NCBI GenBank assembly: GCA_949775045.1
Contig: OX459110.1
Coordinates: forward strand, 5,774,229 to 5,838,228
Direction of reading: 5' to 3'
DNA length: 64,000 nucleotides
Origin: Metridium senile
Taxonomy: Eukaryota; Cnidaria; Anthozoa; Actiniaria; Metridiidae
The notes beneath the pieces are model-generated. The model was not told the origin of the DNA. It was given only the letters and a program-made list of their open reading frames with translations, and ran no database searches. Numbering within the stretch: the stretch's first letter is position 1; every line of letters starts with the position of its first letter. Below, in pieces: positions 1-13,440 of this stretch. The translations under genes were made by a program, and so were the position numbers.

Positions 1-162
1 ATTCTGATAAATGCGCAAGATTTTATTTAGAAAAAACTACAAAATCCTACCCAGAATGCAATATGCCCTATAGGGTGATCTGAAAATGTGTCAAAAAGAT
101 CGGGGTTTTCGGCACAAAATTTTTGCATAGACCCTGTGAGTAATGTCTGAGTATATTAGAGC
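1..162 (+). repeat. Reference class-A satellite monomer
   Basis: First complete monomer, used here for numbering. Class A has A at position 10 (GATAAATG) and T at 23 (GATTTTATTTAG). It carries A/T tracts at 21-24, 31-36, 41-44, 83-86, 93-97, 106-109 and 116-124. It also has a perfect 10-bp dyad CCCTATAGGG at 66-75 and a short inverted repeat AGAAT...ATTCT spanning the junction to the next monomer. In this unit the latter is altered to AGTAT, a rare variant shared only with the unit at 974. Confidence 0.95.
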
Positions 163-324
163 ATTCTGATATATGCGCAAGATTATATTTAGAAAAAACT
201 ACAAAATCCTACCCAGAATGCAATATGCCCTATAGGGTGATCTGAAAATGTGTCAAAAAGATTCGGGTTTTTGGCACAAAATTTTCGCCTAGACGCTGTG
301 AGTAATGTCTGAGAATATTAGAGC
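163..324 (+). repeat. Reference class-B satellite monomer
   Basis: Second monomer. Class B differs from class A by T at position 10 (GATATATG) and A at 23 (GATTATATTTAG). The two changes usually travel together, although recombinant units exist, for example position 10 = A with 23 = A in the unit starting near 487. A and B monomers commonly alternate in the left array, giving a partly dimeric organisation of about 324 bp. Confidence 0.9.
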
Positions 325-1619
325 ATTCTGATAAATGGGCAAGATTTTATTAAGAAAAAACTACAAAATCCTACCCAGAATGCAATATGCCCTATAGGGT
401 GATCTGAAAATGTGTCAAAAAGATCGGGGTTTTCGGCACAAAAGTTTCGCCTAGACCCTGTGAGTAATGTCTGAGAATATTAGAGCATTCTGATAAATGC
501 GCAAGATTATATTTAGAAAAAACTACAAAATCCTACCCAGAATGCAATATGCCATATAGGGTGATCTGAAAATGTGTCAAAAAGATCGGGGTTTTCGGTA
601 AAAATTTTTTGCCTAGACCCTGTGAGTAATGTCTGAGAATATTAGAGCATTCTGATAAATGCGCAAGATTTTATTTAGAAAAAACTACAAAATCCTACCC
701 AGAATGCAATATGCCCCATAGGGTGATCTGAAAATGTGTCAAAAAGATCGGGGTTTTCGGCACAAAATTTTTGCCTAGACGCTGTGAGTAATTTCTGAGA
801 ATATTAGAGCATTCTGATATATGCGCAAGATTATATTTAGAAAAAACTACAAAAATCCTACCCAGAATGCAATATGCCCTATAGGGTGATCTGAAAATGT
901 GTCAAAAAGATCGGGGTTTTCGGCACAAAATTATCGCCTAGACCCTGTGAGTAATGTCTGAGAATATTAGAGCATTCTGATAAATGCGCAAGATTTTATT
1001 TAGAAAAAACTACAAAATCCTACCCAGAATGCAATATGCCCTATAGGGTGATCTGAAAATGTGTCAAAAAGATCGGGGTTTTCGGCACAAAATTTTTGCA
1101 TAGACCCTGTGAGTAATGTCTGAGTATATTAGAGCATTCTGATATATGCGCAAGATTATATTTAGAAAAAACTACAAAATCCTACCCAGAATGCAATATG
1201 CCCTATAGGGTGATCTGAAAATGTGTCAAAAAGATTCGGGTTTTTGGCACAAAATTTTCGCCTAGACGCTGTGAGTAATGTCTGAGAATATTAGAGCATT
1301 CTGATAAATGGGCAAGATTTTATTAAGAAAAAACTACAAAATCCTACCCAGAATGCAATATGCCCTATAGGGTGATCTGAAAATGTGTCAAAAAGATCGG
1401 GGTTTTCGGCACAAAAGTTTCGCCTAGACCCTGTGAGTAATGTCTGAGAATATTAGAGCATTCTGATAAATGCGCAAGATTATATTTAGAAAAAACTACA
1501 AAATCCTACCCAGAATGCAATATGCCATATAGGGTGATCTGAAAATGTGTCAAAAAGATCGGGGTTTTCGGTAAAAAATTTTTGCCTAGACCCTGTGAGT
1601 AATGTCTGAGAATATTAGA

Positions 1620-4600
1620 GCATTCTGATAAATGCGCAAGATTTTATTTAGAAAAAACTACAAAATCCTACCCAGAATGCAATATGCCCCATAGGGTGAT
1701 CTGAAAATGTGTCAAAAAGATCGGGGTTTTCGGCACAAAATTTTTGCATAGATCCTGTGAGTAATGTCTGAGAATATTAGAGCATTCTGATATATGCGCA
1801 AGATTATATTTAGAAAAAACTACAAAATCCTACCCAGAATGCAATATGCCCTATAGGGTGATCTGAAAATGTGTCAAAAAGATCCGGGTTTTCGGCACAA
1901 AATTTTTGTCTAGACGCTGTGAGTAATGTCTGAGAATATTAGAGCATTCTGATAAATGCGCAAGATTTTATTTAGAAAAAAAAACACAAAATCCTACCCA
2001 GAATGCAATATGCCCTATAGGGTGATCTGAAAATGTGTCAAAAAGATCGGGGTTTTCGGCACAAAATTATCGCCTAGACCCTGTGAGTAATGTCTGAGAA
2101 TATTAGAGCATTCTGATAAATGCGCAAGATTATATTTAGAAAAAACTACAAAATCCTACCCAGAATGCAATATGCCCTATAGGGTGATCTGAAAATGTGT
2201 CAAAAAGATCGGGGTTTTCGGCACAAAATTTTTGCATAGACCCTGTGAGTAATGTCTGAGAATATTAGAGCATTCTGATATATGCGCAAGATTATATTTA
2301 GAAAAAACTACAAAATCCTACCCAGAATGCAATATGCCCTATAGGGTGATCTGAAAATGTGTCAAAAAGATTCGGGTTTTTGGCACAAAATTTTCGCCTA
2401 GACGCTGTGAGTAATGTCTGAGAATATTAGAGCATTCTGATAAATGGGCAAGATTTTATTAAGAAAAAACTACAAAATCCTACCCAGAATGCAATATGCC
2501 CTATAGGGTGATCTGAAAATGTGTCAAAAAGATCGGGGTTTTCGGCACAAAATTTTCGCCTAGACCCTGTGAGTAATGTCTGAGAATATTAGAGCATTCT
2601 GATAAATGCGCAAGATTATATTTAGAAAAAACTACAAAATCCTACCCAGAATGCAATATGCCCTATAGGGTGATCTGAAAATGTGTCAAAAAGATCGGGG
2701 TTTTCGGTAAAAAAATTTTGCCTAGACCCTGTGAGTAATGTCTGAGAATATTAGAGCATTCTGATAAATGCGCAAAATTTTATTTAGAAAAAACTACAAA
2801 ATCCTACCCAGAATGCAATATGCCCTATAGGGTGATCTTAAAATGTGTCAAAAAGATCGGGGTTTTCGGCACAAAATTTTAACCTAGACGCTGTGAGTAA
2901 TGTCTGAGAATATTAGAGCATTCTGATAAATGCGCAAGATTTTATTTAGAAAAAAAACTACAAAATCCTACCCAGAATGCAATATGCCCTATAGGGTGAT
3001 CTGAAAATGTGTCAAAAAGATCCGGGTTTTCGGCACAAAATTTTTGCCTAGACGCTGTGAGTAATTTCTGAGAATATTAGAGCATTCTGATATATGCGCA
3101 AGATTATATTTAGAAAAAACTACAAAAATCCTACCCAGAATGCAATATGCCCTATAGGGTGATCTGAAAATGTGTCAAAAAGATCGGGGTTTTCGGCACA
3201 AAATTATCGCCTAGACCCTGTGAGTAATGTCTGAGAATATTAGAGCATTCTGATAAATGCGCAAGATTTTATTTAGAAAAAACTACAAAATCCTACCCAG
3301 AATGCAATATGCCCTATAGGGTGATCTGAAAATGTGTCAAAAAGATCGGGGTTTTCGGCACAAAATTTTTGCATAGACCCTGTGAGTAATGTCTGAGAAT
3401 ATTAGAGCATTCTGATAAATGGGCAAGATTTTATTAAGAAAAAACTACAAAATCCTACCCAGAATGCAATATGCCCTATAGGGTGATCTGAAAATGTGTC
3501 AAAAAGATCGGGGTTTTCGGCACAAAATTTTCGCCTAGACCCTGTGAGTAATGTCTGAGAATATTAGAGCATTCTGATAAATGCGCAAGATTATATTTAG
3601 AAAAAACTACAAAATCCTACCCAGAATGCAATATGCCCTATAGGGTGATCTGAAAATGTGTCAAAAAGATCGGGGTTTTCGGTAAAAAAATTTTGCCTAG
3701 ACCCTGTGAGTAATGTCTGAGAATATTAGAGCATTCTGATAAATGCGCAAAATTTTATTTAGAAAAAACTACAAAATCCTACCCAGAATGCAATATGCCC
3801 TATAGGGTGATCTTAAAATGTGTCAAAAAGATCGGGGTTTTCGGCACAAAATTTTAACCTAGACCCTGTGAGTAATGTCTGAGAATATTAGAGCATTCTG
3901 ATAAATGCGCAAGATTTTATTTAGAAAAAAAACTACAAAATCCTACCCAGAATGCAATATGCCCTATAGGGTGATCTGAAAATGTGTCAAAAAGATCCGG
4001 GTTTTCGGCACAAAATTTTTGCCTAGACGCTGTGAGTAATGTCTGAGAATATTAGAGCATTCTGATATATGCGCAAGATTATATTTAGAAAAAACTACAA
4101 AAATCCTACCCAGAATGCAATATGCCCTATAGGGTGATCTGAAAATGTGTCAAAAAGATCCGAGTTTTCGGCACAAAATTTTTGCCTAGACGCTGTGAGT
4201 AATGTCTGAGAATATTAGAGCATTCTGATAAATGCGCAAGATTTTATTTAGAAAAAACTACAAAATCCTACCCAGAATGCAATATGCCCCATAGGGTGAT
4301 CTGAAAATGTGTCAAAAAGATCGGGGTTTTCGGCACAAAATTTTTGCATAGACCCTGTGAGTAATGTCTGAGAATATTAGAGCATTCTGATATATGCGCA
4401 AGATTATATTTAGAAAAAACTACAAAATCCTACCCAGAATGCAATATGCCCTATAGGGTGATCTGAAAATGTGTCAAAAAGATCCGGGTTTTCGGCACAA
4501 AATTTTTGTCTAGACGCTGTGAGTAATGTCTGAGAATATTAGAGCATTCTGATAAATGCGCAAGATTTTATTTAGAAAAAAAAACACAAAATCCTACCCA

Positions 4601-6014
4601 GAATGCAATATGCCCTATAGGGTGATCTGAAAATGTGTCAAAAAGATCGGGGTTTTCGGCACAAAATTATCGCCTAGACCCTGTGAGTAATGTCTGAGAA
4701 TATTAGAGCATTCTGATAAATGCGCAAGATTTTATTTAGAAAAAACTACAAAATCCTACCCAGAATGCAATATGCCCTATAGGGTGATCTGAAAATGTGT
4801 CAAAAAGATCGGGGTTTTCGGCACAAAATTTTTGCATAGACCCTGTGAGTAATGTCTGAGAATATTAGAGCATTCTGATATATGCGCAAGATTATATTTA
4901 GAAAAAACTACAAAATCCTACCCAGAATGCAATATGCCCTATAGGGTGATCTGAAAATGTGTCAAAAAGATTCGGGTTTTTGGCACAAAATTTTCGCCTA
5001 GACGCTGTGAGTAATGTCTGAGAATATTAGAGCATTCTGATAAATGGGCAAGATTTTATTAAGAAAAAACTACAAAATCCTACCCAGAATGCAATATGCC
5101 CTATAGGGTGATCTGAAAATGTGTCAAAAAGATCGGGGTTTTCGGCACAAAATTTTCGCCTAGACCCTGTGAGTAATGTCTGAGAATATTAGAGCATTCT
5201 GATAAATGCGCAAGATTATATTTAGAAAAAACTACAAAATCCTACCCAGAATGCAATATGCCCTATAGGGTGATCTGAAAATGTGTCAAAAAGATCGGGG
5301 TTTTCGGTAAAAAAATTTTGCCTAGACCCTGTGAGTAATGTCTGAGAATATTAGAGCATTCTGATAAATGCGCAAAATTTTATTTAGAAAAAACTACAAA
5401 ATCCTACCCAGAATGCAATATGCCCTATAGGGTGATCTTAAAATGTGTCAAAAAGATCGGGGTTTTCGGCACAAAATTTTAACCTAGACGCTGTGAGTAA
5501 TGTCTGAGAATATTAGAGCATTCTGATAAATGCGCAAGATTTTATTTAGAAAAAAAACTACAAAATCCTACCCAGAATGCAATATGCCCTATAGGGTGAT
5601 CTGAAAATGTGTCAAAAAGATCCGGGTTTTCGGCACAAAATTTTTGCCTAGACGCTGTGAGTAATTTCTGAGAATATTAGAGCATTCTGATATATGCGCA
5701 AGATTATATTTAGAAAAAACTACAAAAATCCTACCCAGAATGCAATATGCCCTATAGGGTGATCTGAAAATGTGTCAAAAAGATCGGGGTTTTCGGCACA
5801 AAATTATCGCCTAGACCCTGTGAGTAATGTCTGAGAATATTAGAGCATTCTGATAAATGCGCAAGATTTTATTTAGAAAAAACTACAAAATCCTACCCAG
5901 AATGCAATATGCCCTATATAGGGTGATCTGAAAATGTGTCAAAAAGATCGGGGTTTTCGGCACAAAATTTTTGCATAGACCCTGTGAGTAATGTCTGAGA
6001 ATATTAGAGCATTC
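1620..6014 (+). repeat. Sixteen-monomer duplication, offset 2600 bp
   Basis: About 1620-3412 is copied at about 4220-6014. Marker pairs at exactly 2600 bp are: TTTTTGTCTAGACG (1908/4508), the long A-run followed by CACAAAATCC (unit at 1961/4561), TTCGGGTTTTTGG (2371/4971), CGGTAAAAAAATTTTG (2701/5301), AACCTAGACG (2881/5481) and GTAATTTCTG (3061/5661). The copy carries a private 2-bp insertion making CCCTATATAGGG near 5911. After about 3412 the two diverge: the first continues with GATAAATGGGC, the second with GATATATGCGC. Confidence 0.88.
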
Positions 6015-6539
6015 TGATATATGCGCAAGATTATATTTAGAAAAAACTACAAAATCCTACCCAGAATGCAATATGCCCTATAGGGTGATCTGAAAATGTG
6101 TCAAAAAGATTCGGGTTTTCGGCACAAAATTTTCGCCTAGACGCTGTGAGTAATGTCTGAGAATATTAGAGCATTCTGATAAATGGGCAAGATTTTATTA
6201 AGAAAAAACTACAAAATCCTACCCAGAATGCAATATGCCCTATAGGGTGATCTGAAAATGTGTAAAAAAGATCGGGGTTTTCGGCACAAAATTTTCGCCT
6301 AGACCCTGTGAGTAATGTCTGAGAATATTAGAGCATTCTGATAAATGCGCAAGATTATATTTAGAAAAAACTACAAAATCCTACCCAGAATGCAATATGC
6401 CCTATAGGGTGATCTGAAAATGTGTCAAAAAGATCGGGGTTTTCGGTAAAAAAATTTTGCCTAGACCCTGTGAGTAATGTCTGAGAATATTAGAGCATTC
6501 TGATAAATGCGCAAAATTTTATTTAGAAAAAACTACAAA

Positions 6540-9500
6540 ATCCTACCCAGAATGCAATATGCCCTATAGGGTGATCTTAAAATGTGTCAAAAAGATCGGG
6601 GTTTTCGGCACAAAATTTTAACCTAGACGCTGTGAGTAATGTCTGAGAATATTAGAGCATTCTGATAAATGCGCAAGATTTTATTTAGAAAAAAAACTAC
6701 AAAATCCTACCCAGAATGCAATATGCCCTATAGGGTGATCTGAAAATGTGTCAAAAAGATCGGGGTTTTCGGCACAAAATTTTTGCCTAGACGCTGTGAG
6801 TAATGTCTGAGAATATTAGAGCATTCTGATATATGCGCAAGATTATATTTAGAAAAAACTACAAAAATCCTACCCAGAATGCAATATGCCCTATAGGGTG
6901 ATCTGAAAATGTGTCAAAAAGATCCGAGTTTTCGGCACAAAATTTTTGCCTAGACGCTGTGAGTAATGTCTGAGAATATTAGAGCATTCTGATAAATGCG
7001 CAAGATTTTATTTAGAAAAAACTACAAAATCCTACCCAGAATGCAATATGCCCCATAGGGTGATCTGAAAATGTGTCAAAAAGATCGGGGTTTTCGGCAC
7101 AAAATTTTTGCATAGACCCTGTGAGTAATGTCTGAGAATATTAGAGCATTCTGATATATGCGCAAGATTATATTTAGAAAAAACTACAAAATCCTACCCA
7201 GAATGCAATATGCCCTATAGGGTGATCTGAAAATGTGTCAAAAAGATCCGGGTTTTCGGCACAAAATTTTTGTCTAGACGCTGTGAGTAATGTCTGAGAA
7301 TATTAGAGCATTCTGATAAATGCGCAAGATTTTATTTAGAAAAAAAAACACAAAATCCTACCCAGAATGCAATATGCCCTATAGGGTGATCTGAAAATGT
7401 GTCAAAAAGATCGGGGTTTTCGGCACAAAATTATCGCCTAGACCCTGTGAGTAATGTCTGAGAATATTAGAGCATTCTGATAAATGCGCAAGATTTTATT
7501 TAGAAAAAACTACAAAATCCTACCCAGAATGCAATATGCCCTATAGGGTGATCTGAAAATGTGTCAAAAAGATCGGGGTTTTCGGCACAAAATTTTTGCA
7601 TAGACCCTGTGAGTAATGTCTGAGAATATTAGAGCATTCTGATATATGCGCAAGATTATATTTAGAAAAAACTACAAAATCCTACCCAGAATGCAATATG
7701 CCCTATAGGGTGATCTGAAAATGTGTCAAAAAGATTCGGGTTTTCGGCACAAAATTTTCACCTAGAAGCTGTGAGTAATGTCTGAGAATATTAGAGCATT
7801 CTGATAAATGGGCAAGATTTTATTAAGAAAAAACTACAAAATCCTACCCAGAATGCAATATGCCCTATAGGGTGATCTGAAAATGTGTAAAAAAGATCGG
7901 GGTTTTCGGCACAAAATTTTCGCCTAGACCCTGTGAGTAATGTCTGAGAATATTAGAGCATTCTGATAAATGCGCAAGATTATATTTAGAAAAAACTACA
8001 AAATCCTACCCAGAATGCAATATGCCCTATAGGGTGATCTGAAAATGTGTCAAAAAGATCGGGGTTTTCGGTAAAAAAATTTTGCCTAGACCCTGTGAGT
8101 AATGTCTGAGAATATTAGAGCATTCTGATAAATGCGCAAAATTTTATTTAGAAAAAACTACAAAATCCTACCCAGAATGCAATATGCCCTATAGGGTGAT
8201 CTGAAAATGTGTCAAAAAGATCGGGGTTTTCGGCACAAAATTTTAACCTAGACGCTGTGAGTAATGTCTGAGAATATTAGAGCATTCTGATAAATGCGCT
8301 AGATTTTATTTAGAAAAAAACTACAAAATCCTACCCAGAATGCAATATGCCCCATAGGGTGATCTGAAAATGTGTCAAAAAGATCCGGGTTTTCGGCACA
8401 AAATTTTTGCATAGACCCTGTGAGTAATGTCTGAGAATATTAGAGCATTCTGATATATGCGCAAGATTATATTTAGAAAAAACTACAAAATCCTACCCAG
8501 AATGCAATATGCCCTATAGGATGATCTGAAAATGTGTCAAAAAGATCCGGATTTTCGGCACAAAATTTTTGCCTAGACGCTGTGAGTAATGTCTGAGAAT
8601 ATTAGAACATTCTGATAAATGCGCAAGATTTTATTTAGAAAAAAAACTACAAAATCCTACCCAGAATGCAATATGCCCTATAGGGTGATCTGAAAATGTG
8701 TCAAAAAGATCGGGGTTTTCGGCACAAAATTTTTGCATAGACCCTGTGAGTAATGTCTGAGAATATTAGAGCATTCTGATATATGCGCAAGATTATATTT
8801 AGAAAAAACTACAAAATCCTACCCAGAATGCAATATGCCCTATAGGGTGTTCTGAAAATGTGTCAACAAGATCCGGGTTTTCGGCACAAAATTTTTGCCT
8901 AGACGCTGTGAGTAATGTCTGAGAATATTAGAGCATTCTGATAAATGTGCAAGATTTTATTTAGAAAAAACTACAAAATCCTACCCAGAATGCAATATGC
9001 CCTATAGGGTGATCTTAAAATGTGTCAAAAAGATCGGGGTTTTCGGCACAAAATTTTCGCCTAGACCCTGTGAGTAATGTCTGAGAATATTAGAGCATTC
9101 TGATATATGCGCAAGATTATATTTAGAAAAAACTACAAAATCCTACCCAGAATGCAATATGCCCTATATGATGATCTGAAAATGTGTCAAAAAGATCCGG
9201 GTTTTCGGCACAAAATTTTTGCCTAGACGCTGTGAGTAATGTCTGAGAATATTAGAGCATTCTGATAAATGCGCAAGATTTTATTTAGAAAAAAAACTAC
9301 AAAATCCTACCCAGAATGCAATATGCCCTATAGGGTGATCTGAAAATGTGTCAAAAAGATCGGGGTTTTCGGCACAAAATTTTTGCATAGACCCTGTGAG
9401 TAATGTCTGAGAATATTAGAGCATTCTGATATATGCGCAAGATTATATTTAGAAAAAACTACAAAATCCTAACCAGAACGCAATATGCCCTATAGGGTGA

Positions 9501-12500
9501 TCTGAAAATGTGTCAAAAAGATCGGGGTTTTCGGCACAAAATTTTTGCCTAGACGCTGTGAGTAATGTCTGAGAATATTAGAGCATTCTGATAAATGCGC
9601 AAGATTTTATTTAGAAAAAACTACAAAATCCTACCCAGAATGCAATATGCCCTATAGGGTGATCTTAAAATGTGTCAAAAAGATCGAGGTTTTCGGCACA
9701 AAATTTTAACCTAGACGCTGTGAGTAATGTCTGAGAATATTAGAGCATTCTGATAAATGCGCCAGATTTTATTTAGAAAAAAAACTACAAAATCCTACCC
9801 AGAATGCAATATGCCCTATAGGGTGATCTGAAAATGTGTCAAAAAGATCCGGGTTTTCGGCACAAAATTTTTGCCTAGACGCTGTGAGTAATGTCTGAGA
9901 ATATTAGAGCATTCTGATATATGCGCAAGATTATATTTAGAAAAAACTACAAAAATCCTACCCAGAATGCAATATGCCCGATAGGGTGATCTGAAAATGT
10001 GTCAAAAAGATCCGGGTTTTCGGCACAAAATTTTTGCCTAGACGCTGTGAGTAATGTCTGAGAATATTAGAGCATTCTGATAAATGCGCAAGATTTTATT
10101 TAGAAAAAAAACTACAAAATCCTACCCAGAATGCAATATGCCCTATAGGGTGATCTGAAAATGTGTCAAAAAGATCGGGGTTTTCGGCACAAAATTTTTG
10201 CATAGACGCTGTGAGTAATGTCTGAGAATATTAGAGCATTCTGATAAATGCGCAAGATTTTATTTAGAAAAAACTACAAAATCCTACCCAGAATGCAATA
10301 TGCCCTATAGGGTGATCTGAAAATGTGTCAAAAAGATCGGGGTTTTCGGCACAAAATTTTCGCCTAGACCCTGTGAGTAATGTCTGAGAATATTAGAGCA
10401 TTCTGATAAATGCGCAAGATTATATTTAGAAAAAACTACAAAATCCTACCCAGAATGCAATATGCCCTATAGGCTGATCTGAAAATGTGTCAAAAAGATC
10501 GGGGTTTTCGGCACAAAATTTTTGCCTAGACCATGTGAGTAATGTCTGAGAATATTAGAGCATTCTGATATATGTGCAAGATTTTATTTAGAAAAAACTA
10601 CAAAATCCTACCCAGAATGCAATATGCCCTATAGGGTGATCTGAAAATGTTTCAAAAAGATCGGGGTTTTCGGTATAAAACTTTTGCCTAGACCCTGTGA
10701 GTAATGTCTGAGAATATTAGAGCATTCTGATAAATGCGCAAGATTTTATTTAGAAAAAAAACTACAAAATCCTACCCAGAATGCAATATGCCCTATAGGG
10801 TGATCTTAAAATGTGTCAAAAAGATCGGGGTTTTCGGCACAAAATTTTAACCTAGACGCTGTGAGTAATGTCTGAGAATATTAGAGCATTCTGATAAATG
10901 CGCAAGATTTTATTTAGAAAAAACTACAAAATCCTACCCAGAATGCAATATGCCCTATAGGGTGATCTGAAAATGTGTCAAAAAGATCGGGGTTTTCGGC
11001 ACAAAATTTTTGCCTAGACGCTGTGAGTAATGTCTGAGAATATTAGAGCATTCTGATATATGCGCAAGATTATATTTAGAAAAAACTACAAAAATCCTAC
11101 CCAGAATGCAATATGCCCTATAGGGTGATCTGAAAATGTGTCAAAAAGATCCGAGTTTTCGGCACAAAATTTTTGCCTAGACGCTGTGAGTAATGTCTGA
11201 GAATATTAGAGCATTCTGATAAATGCGCAAGATTTTATTTAGAAAAAACTACAAAATCCTACCCAGAATGCAATATGCCCCATAGGGTGATCTGAAAATG
11301 TGTCAAAAAGATCGGGGTTTTCGGCACAAAATTTTTGCATAGACCCTGTGAGTAATGTCTGAGAATATTAGAGCATTCTGATATATGCGCAAGATTATAT
11401 TTAGAAAAAACTACAAAATCCTACCCAGAATGCAATATGCCCTATAGGGTGATCTGAAAATGTGTCAAAAAGATCCGGGTTTTCGGCACAAAATTTTTGT
11501 CTAGACGCTGTGAGTAATGTCTGAGAATATTAGAGCATTCTGATAAATGCGCAAGATTTTATTTAGAAAAAAAAACACAAAATCCTACCCAGAATGCAAT
11601 ATGCCCTATAGGGTGATCTGAAAATGTGTCAAAAAGATCGGGGTTTTCGGCACAAAATTATCGCCTAGACCCTGTGAGTAATGTCTGAGAATATTAGAGC
11701 ATTCTGATAAATGCGCAAGATTTTATTTAGAAAAAACTACAAAATCCTACCCAGAATGCAATATGCCCTATAGGGTGATCTGAAAATGTGTCAAAAAGAT
11801 CGGGGTTTTCGGCACAAAATTTTTGCATAGACCCTGTGAGTAATGTCTGAGAATATTAGAGCATTCTGATATATGCGCAAGATTATATTTAGAAAAAACT
11901 ACAAAATCCTACCCAGAATGCAATATGCCCTATAGGGTGATCTGAAAATGTGTCAAAAAGATTCGGGTTTTCGGCACAAAATTTTCACCTAGAAGCTGTG
12001 AGTAATGTCTGAGAATATTAGAGCATTCTGATAAATGGGCAAGATTTTATTAAGAAAAAACTACAAAATCCTACCCAGAATGCAATATGCCCTATAGGGT
12101 GATCTGAAAATGTGTAAAAAAGATCGGGGTTTTCGGCACAAAATTTTCGCCTAGACCCTGTGAGTAATGTCTGAGAATATTAGAGCATTCTGATAAATGC
12201 GCAAGATTATATTTAGAAAAAACTACAAAATCCTACCCAGAATGCAATATGCCCTATAGGGTGATCTGAAAATGTGTCAAAAAGATCGGGGTTTTCGGTA
12301 AAAAATTTTGCCTAGACCCTGTGAGTAATGTCTGAGAATATTAGAGCATTCTGATAAATGCGCAAAATTTTATTTAGAAAAAACTACAAAATCCTACCCA
12401 GAATGCAATATGCCCTATAGGGTGATCTGAAAATGTGTCAAAAAGATCGGGGTTTTCGGCACAAAATTTTAACCTAGACGCTGTGAGTAATGTCTGAGAA

Positions 12501-13440
12501 TATTAGAGCATTCTGATAAATGCGCTAGATTTTATTTAGAAAAAAACTACAAAATCCTACCCAGAATGCAATATGCCCCATAGGGTGATCTGAAAATGTG
12601 TCAAAAAGATCCGGGTTTTCGGCACAAAATTTTTGCATAGACCCTGTGAGTAATGTCTGAGAATATTAGAGCATTCTGATATATGCGCAAGATTATATTT
12701 AGAAAAAACTACAAAATCCTACCCAGAATGCAATATGCCCTATAGGATGATCTGAAAATGTGTCAAAAAGATCCGGATTTTCGGCACAAAATTTTTGCCT
12801 AGACGCTGTGAGTAATGTCTGAGAATATTAGAACATTCTGATAAATGCGCAAGATTTTATTTAGAAAAAAAACTACAAAATCCTACCCAGAATGCAATAT
12901 GCCCTATAGGGTGATCTGAAAATGTGTCAAAAAGATCGGGGTTTTCGGCACAAAATTTTTGCATAGACCCTGTGAGTAATGTCTGAGAATATTAGAGCAT
13001 TCTGATATATGCGCAAGATTATATTTAGAAAAAACTACAAAATCCTACCCAGAATGCAATATGCCCTATAGGGTGTTCTGAAAATGTGTCAACAAGATCC
13101 GGGTTTTCGGCACAAAATTTTTGCCTAGACGCTGTGAGTAATGTCTGAGAATATTAGAGCATTCTGATAAATGTGCAAGATTTTATTTAGAAAAAACTAC
13201 AAAATCCTACCCAGAATGCAATATGCCCTATAGGGTGATCTTAAAATGTGTCAAAAAGATCGGGGTTTTCGGCACAAAATTTTCGCCTAGACCCTGTGAG
13301 TAATGTCTGAGAATATTAGAGCATTCTGATATATGCGCAAGATTATATTTAGAAAAAACTACAAAATCCTACCCAGAATGCAATATGCCCTATATGATGA
13401 TCTGAAAATGTGTCAAAAAGATCCGGGTTTTCGGCACAAA
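6540..13440 (+). repeat. Twenty-six-monomer duplication, offset about 4226 bp
   Basis: About 6540-9213 is copied at about 10765-13440. Diagnostic pairs are the long A-run/CACAAAATCC unit (7325/11552), GCGCTAGATT (8300/12526) and TGTTCTG followed by GTCAACAAG (8850/13076). The offset changes by 1-3 bp along its length because of A-tract indels. The copy stops abruptly at about 13440, where the sequence switches to another source (see the 5201-bp duplication). Confidence 0.87.

Larger units (their letters stand above)
1..1740 (+). repeat. Six-monomer higher-order repeat, offset 973 bp
   Basis: Monomers 1-5 (from position 1) are followed by near-identical monomers in the same order from 974. 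The rare GAGTATATT variant occurs at 149 and 1122. The unit with TTCGGGTTTTTGG, the unit with GATAAATGGGC and TTATTAAG, and the unit ending CGGTAAAA also recur in order. Similarity breaks in the sixth monomer, where the first copy ends AATTATCGCCTAG and the second ends AATTTTTGTCTAG. This is an ordered multimer copy, not independent monomer noise. Confidence 0.9.

Noticed and set aside
21..30. Minus-strand AATAAA polyadenylation signal in class-A monomers
   Set aside because: TTTATT at monomer 22-27 reads AATAAA on the other strand, but the hexamer is expected by chance in AT-rich DNA and is absent from class-B units; nothing else supports a 3' end there.
101..124. CENP-B box in the monomer
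   Set aside because: TTCGGCACAAA matches the first part of the box core (TTCGnnnnAnn), but the required CGGG is absent at the right spacing on either strand.
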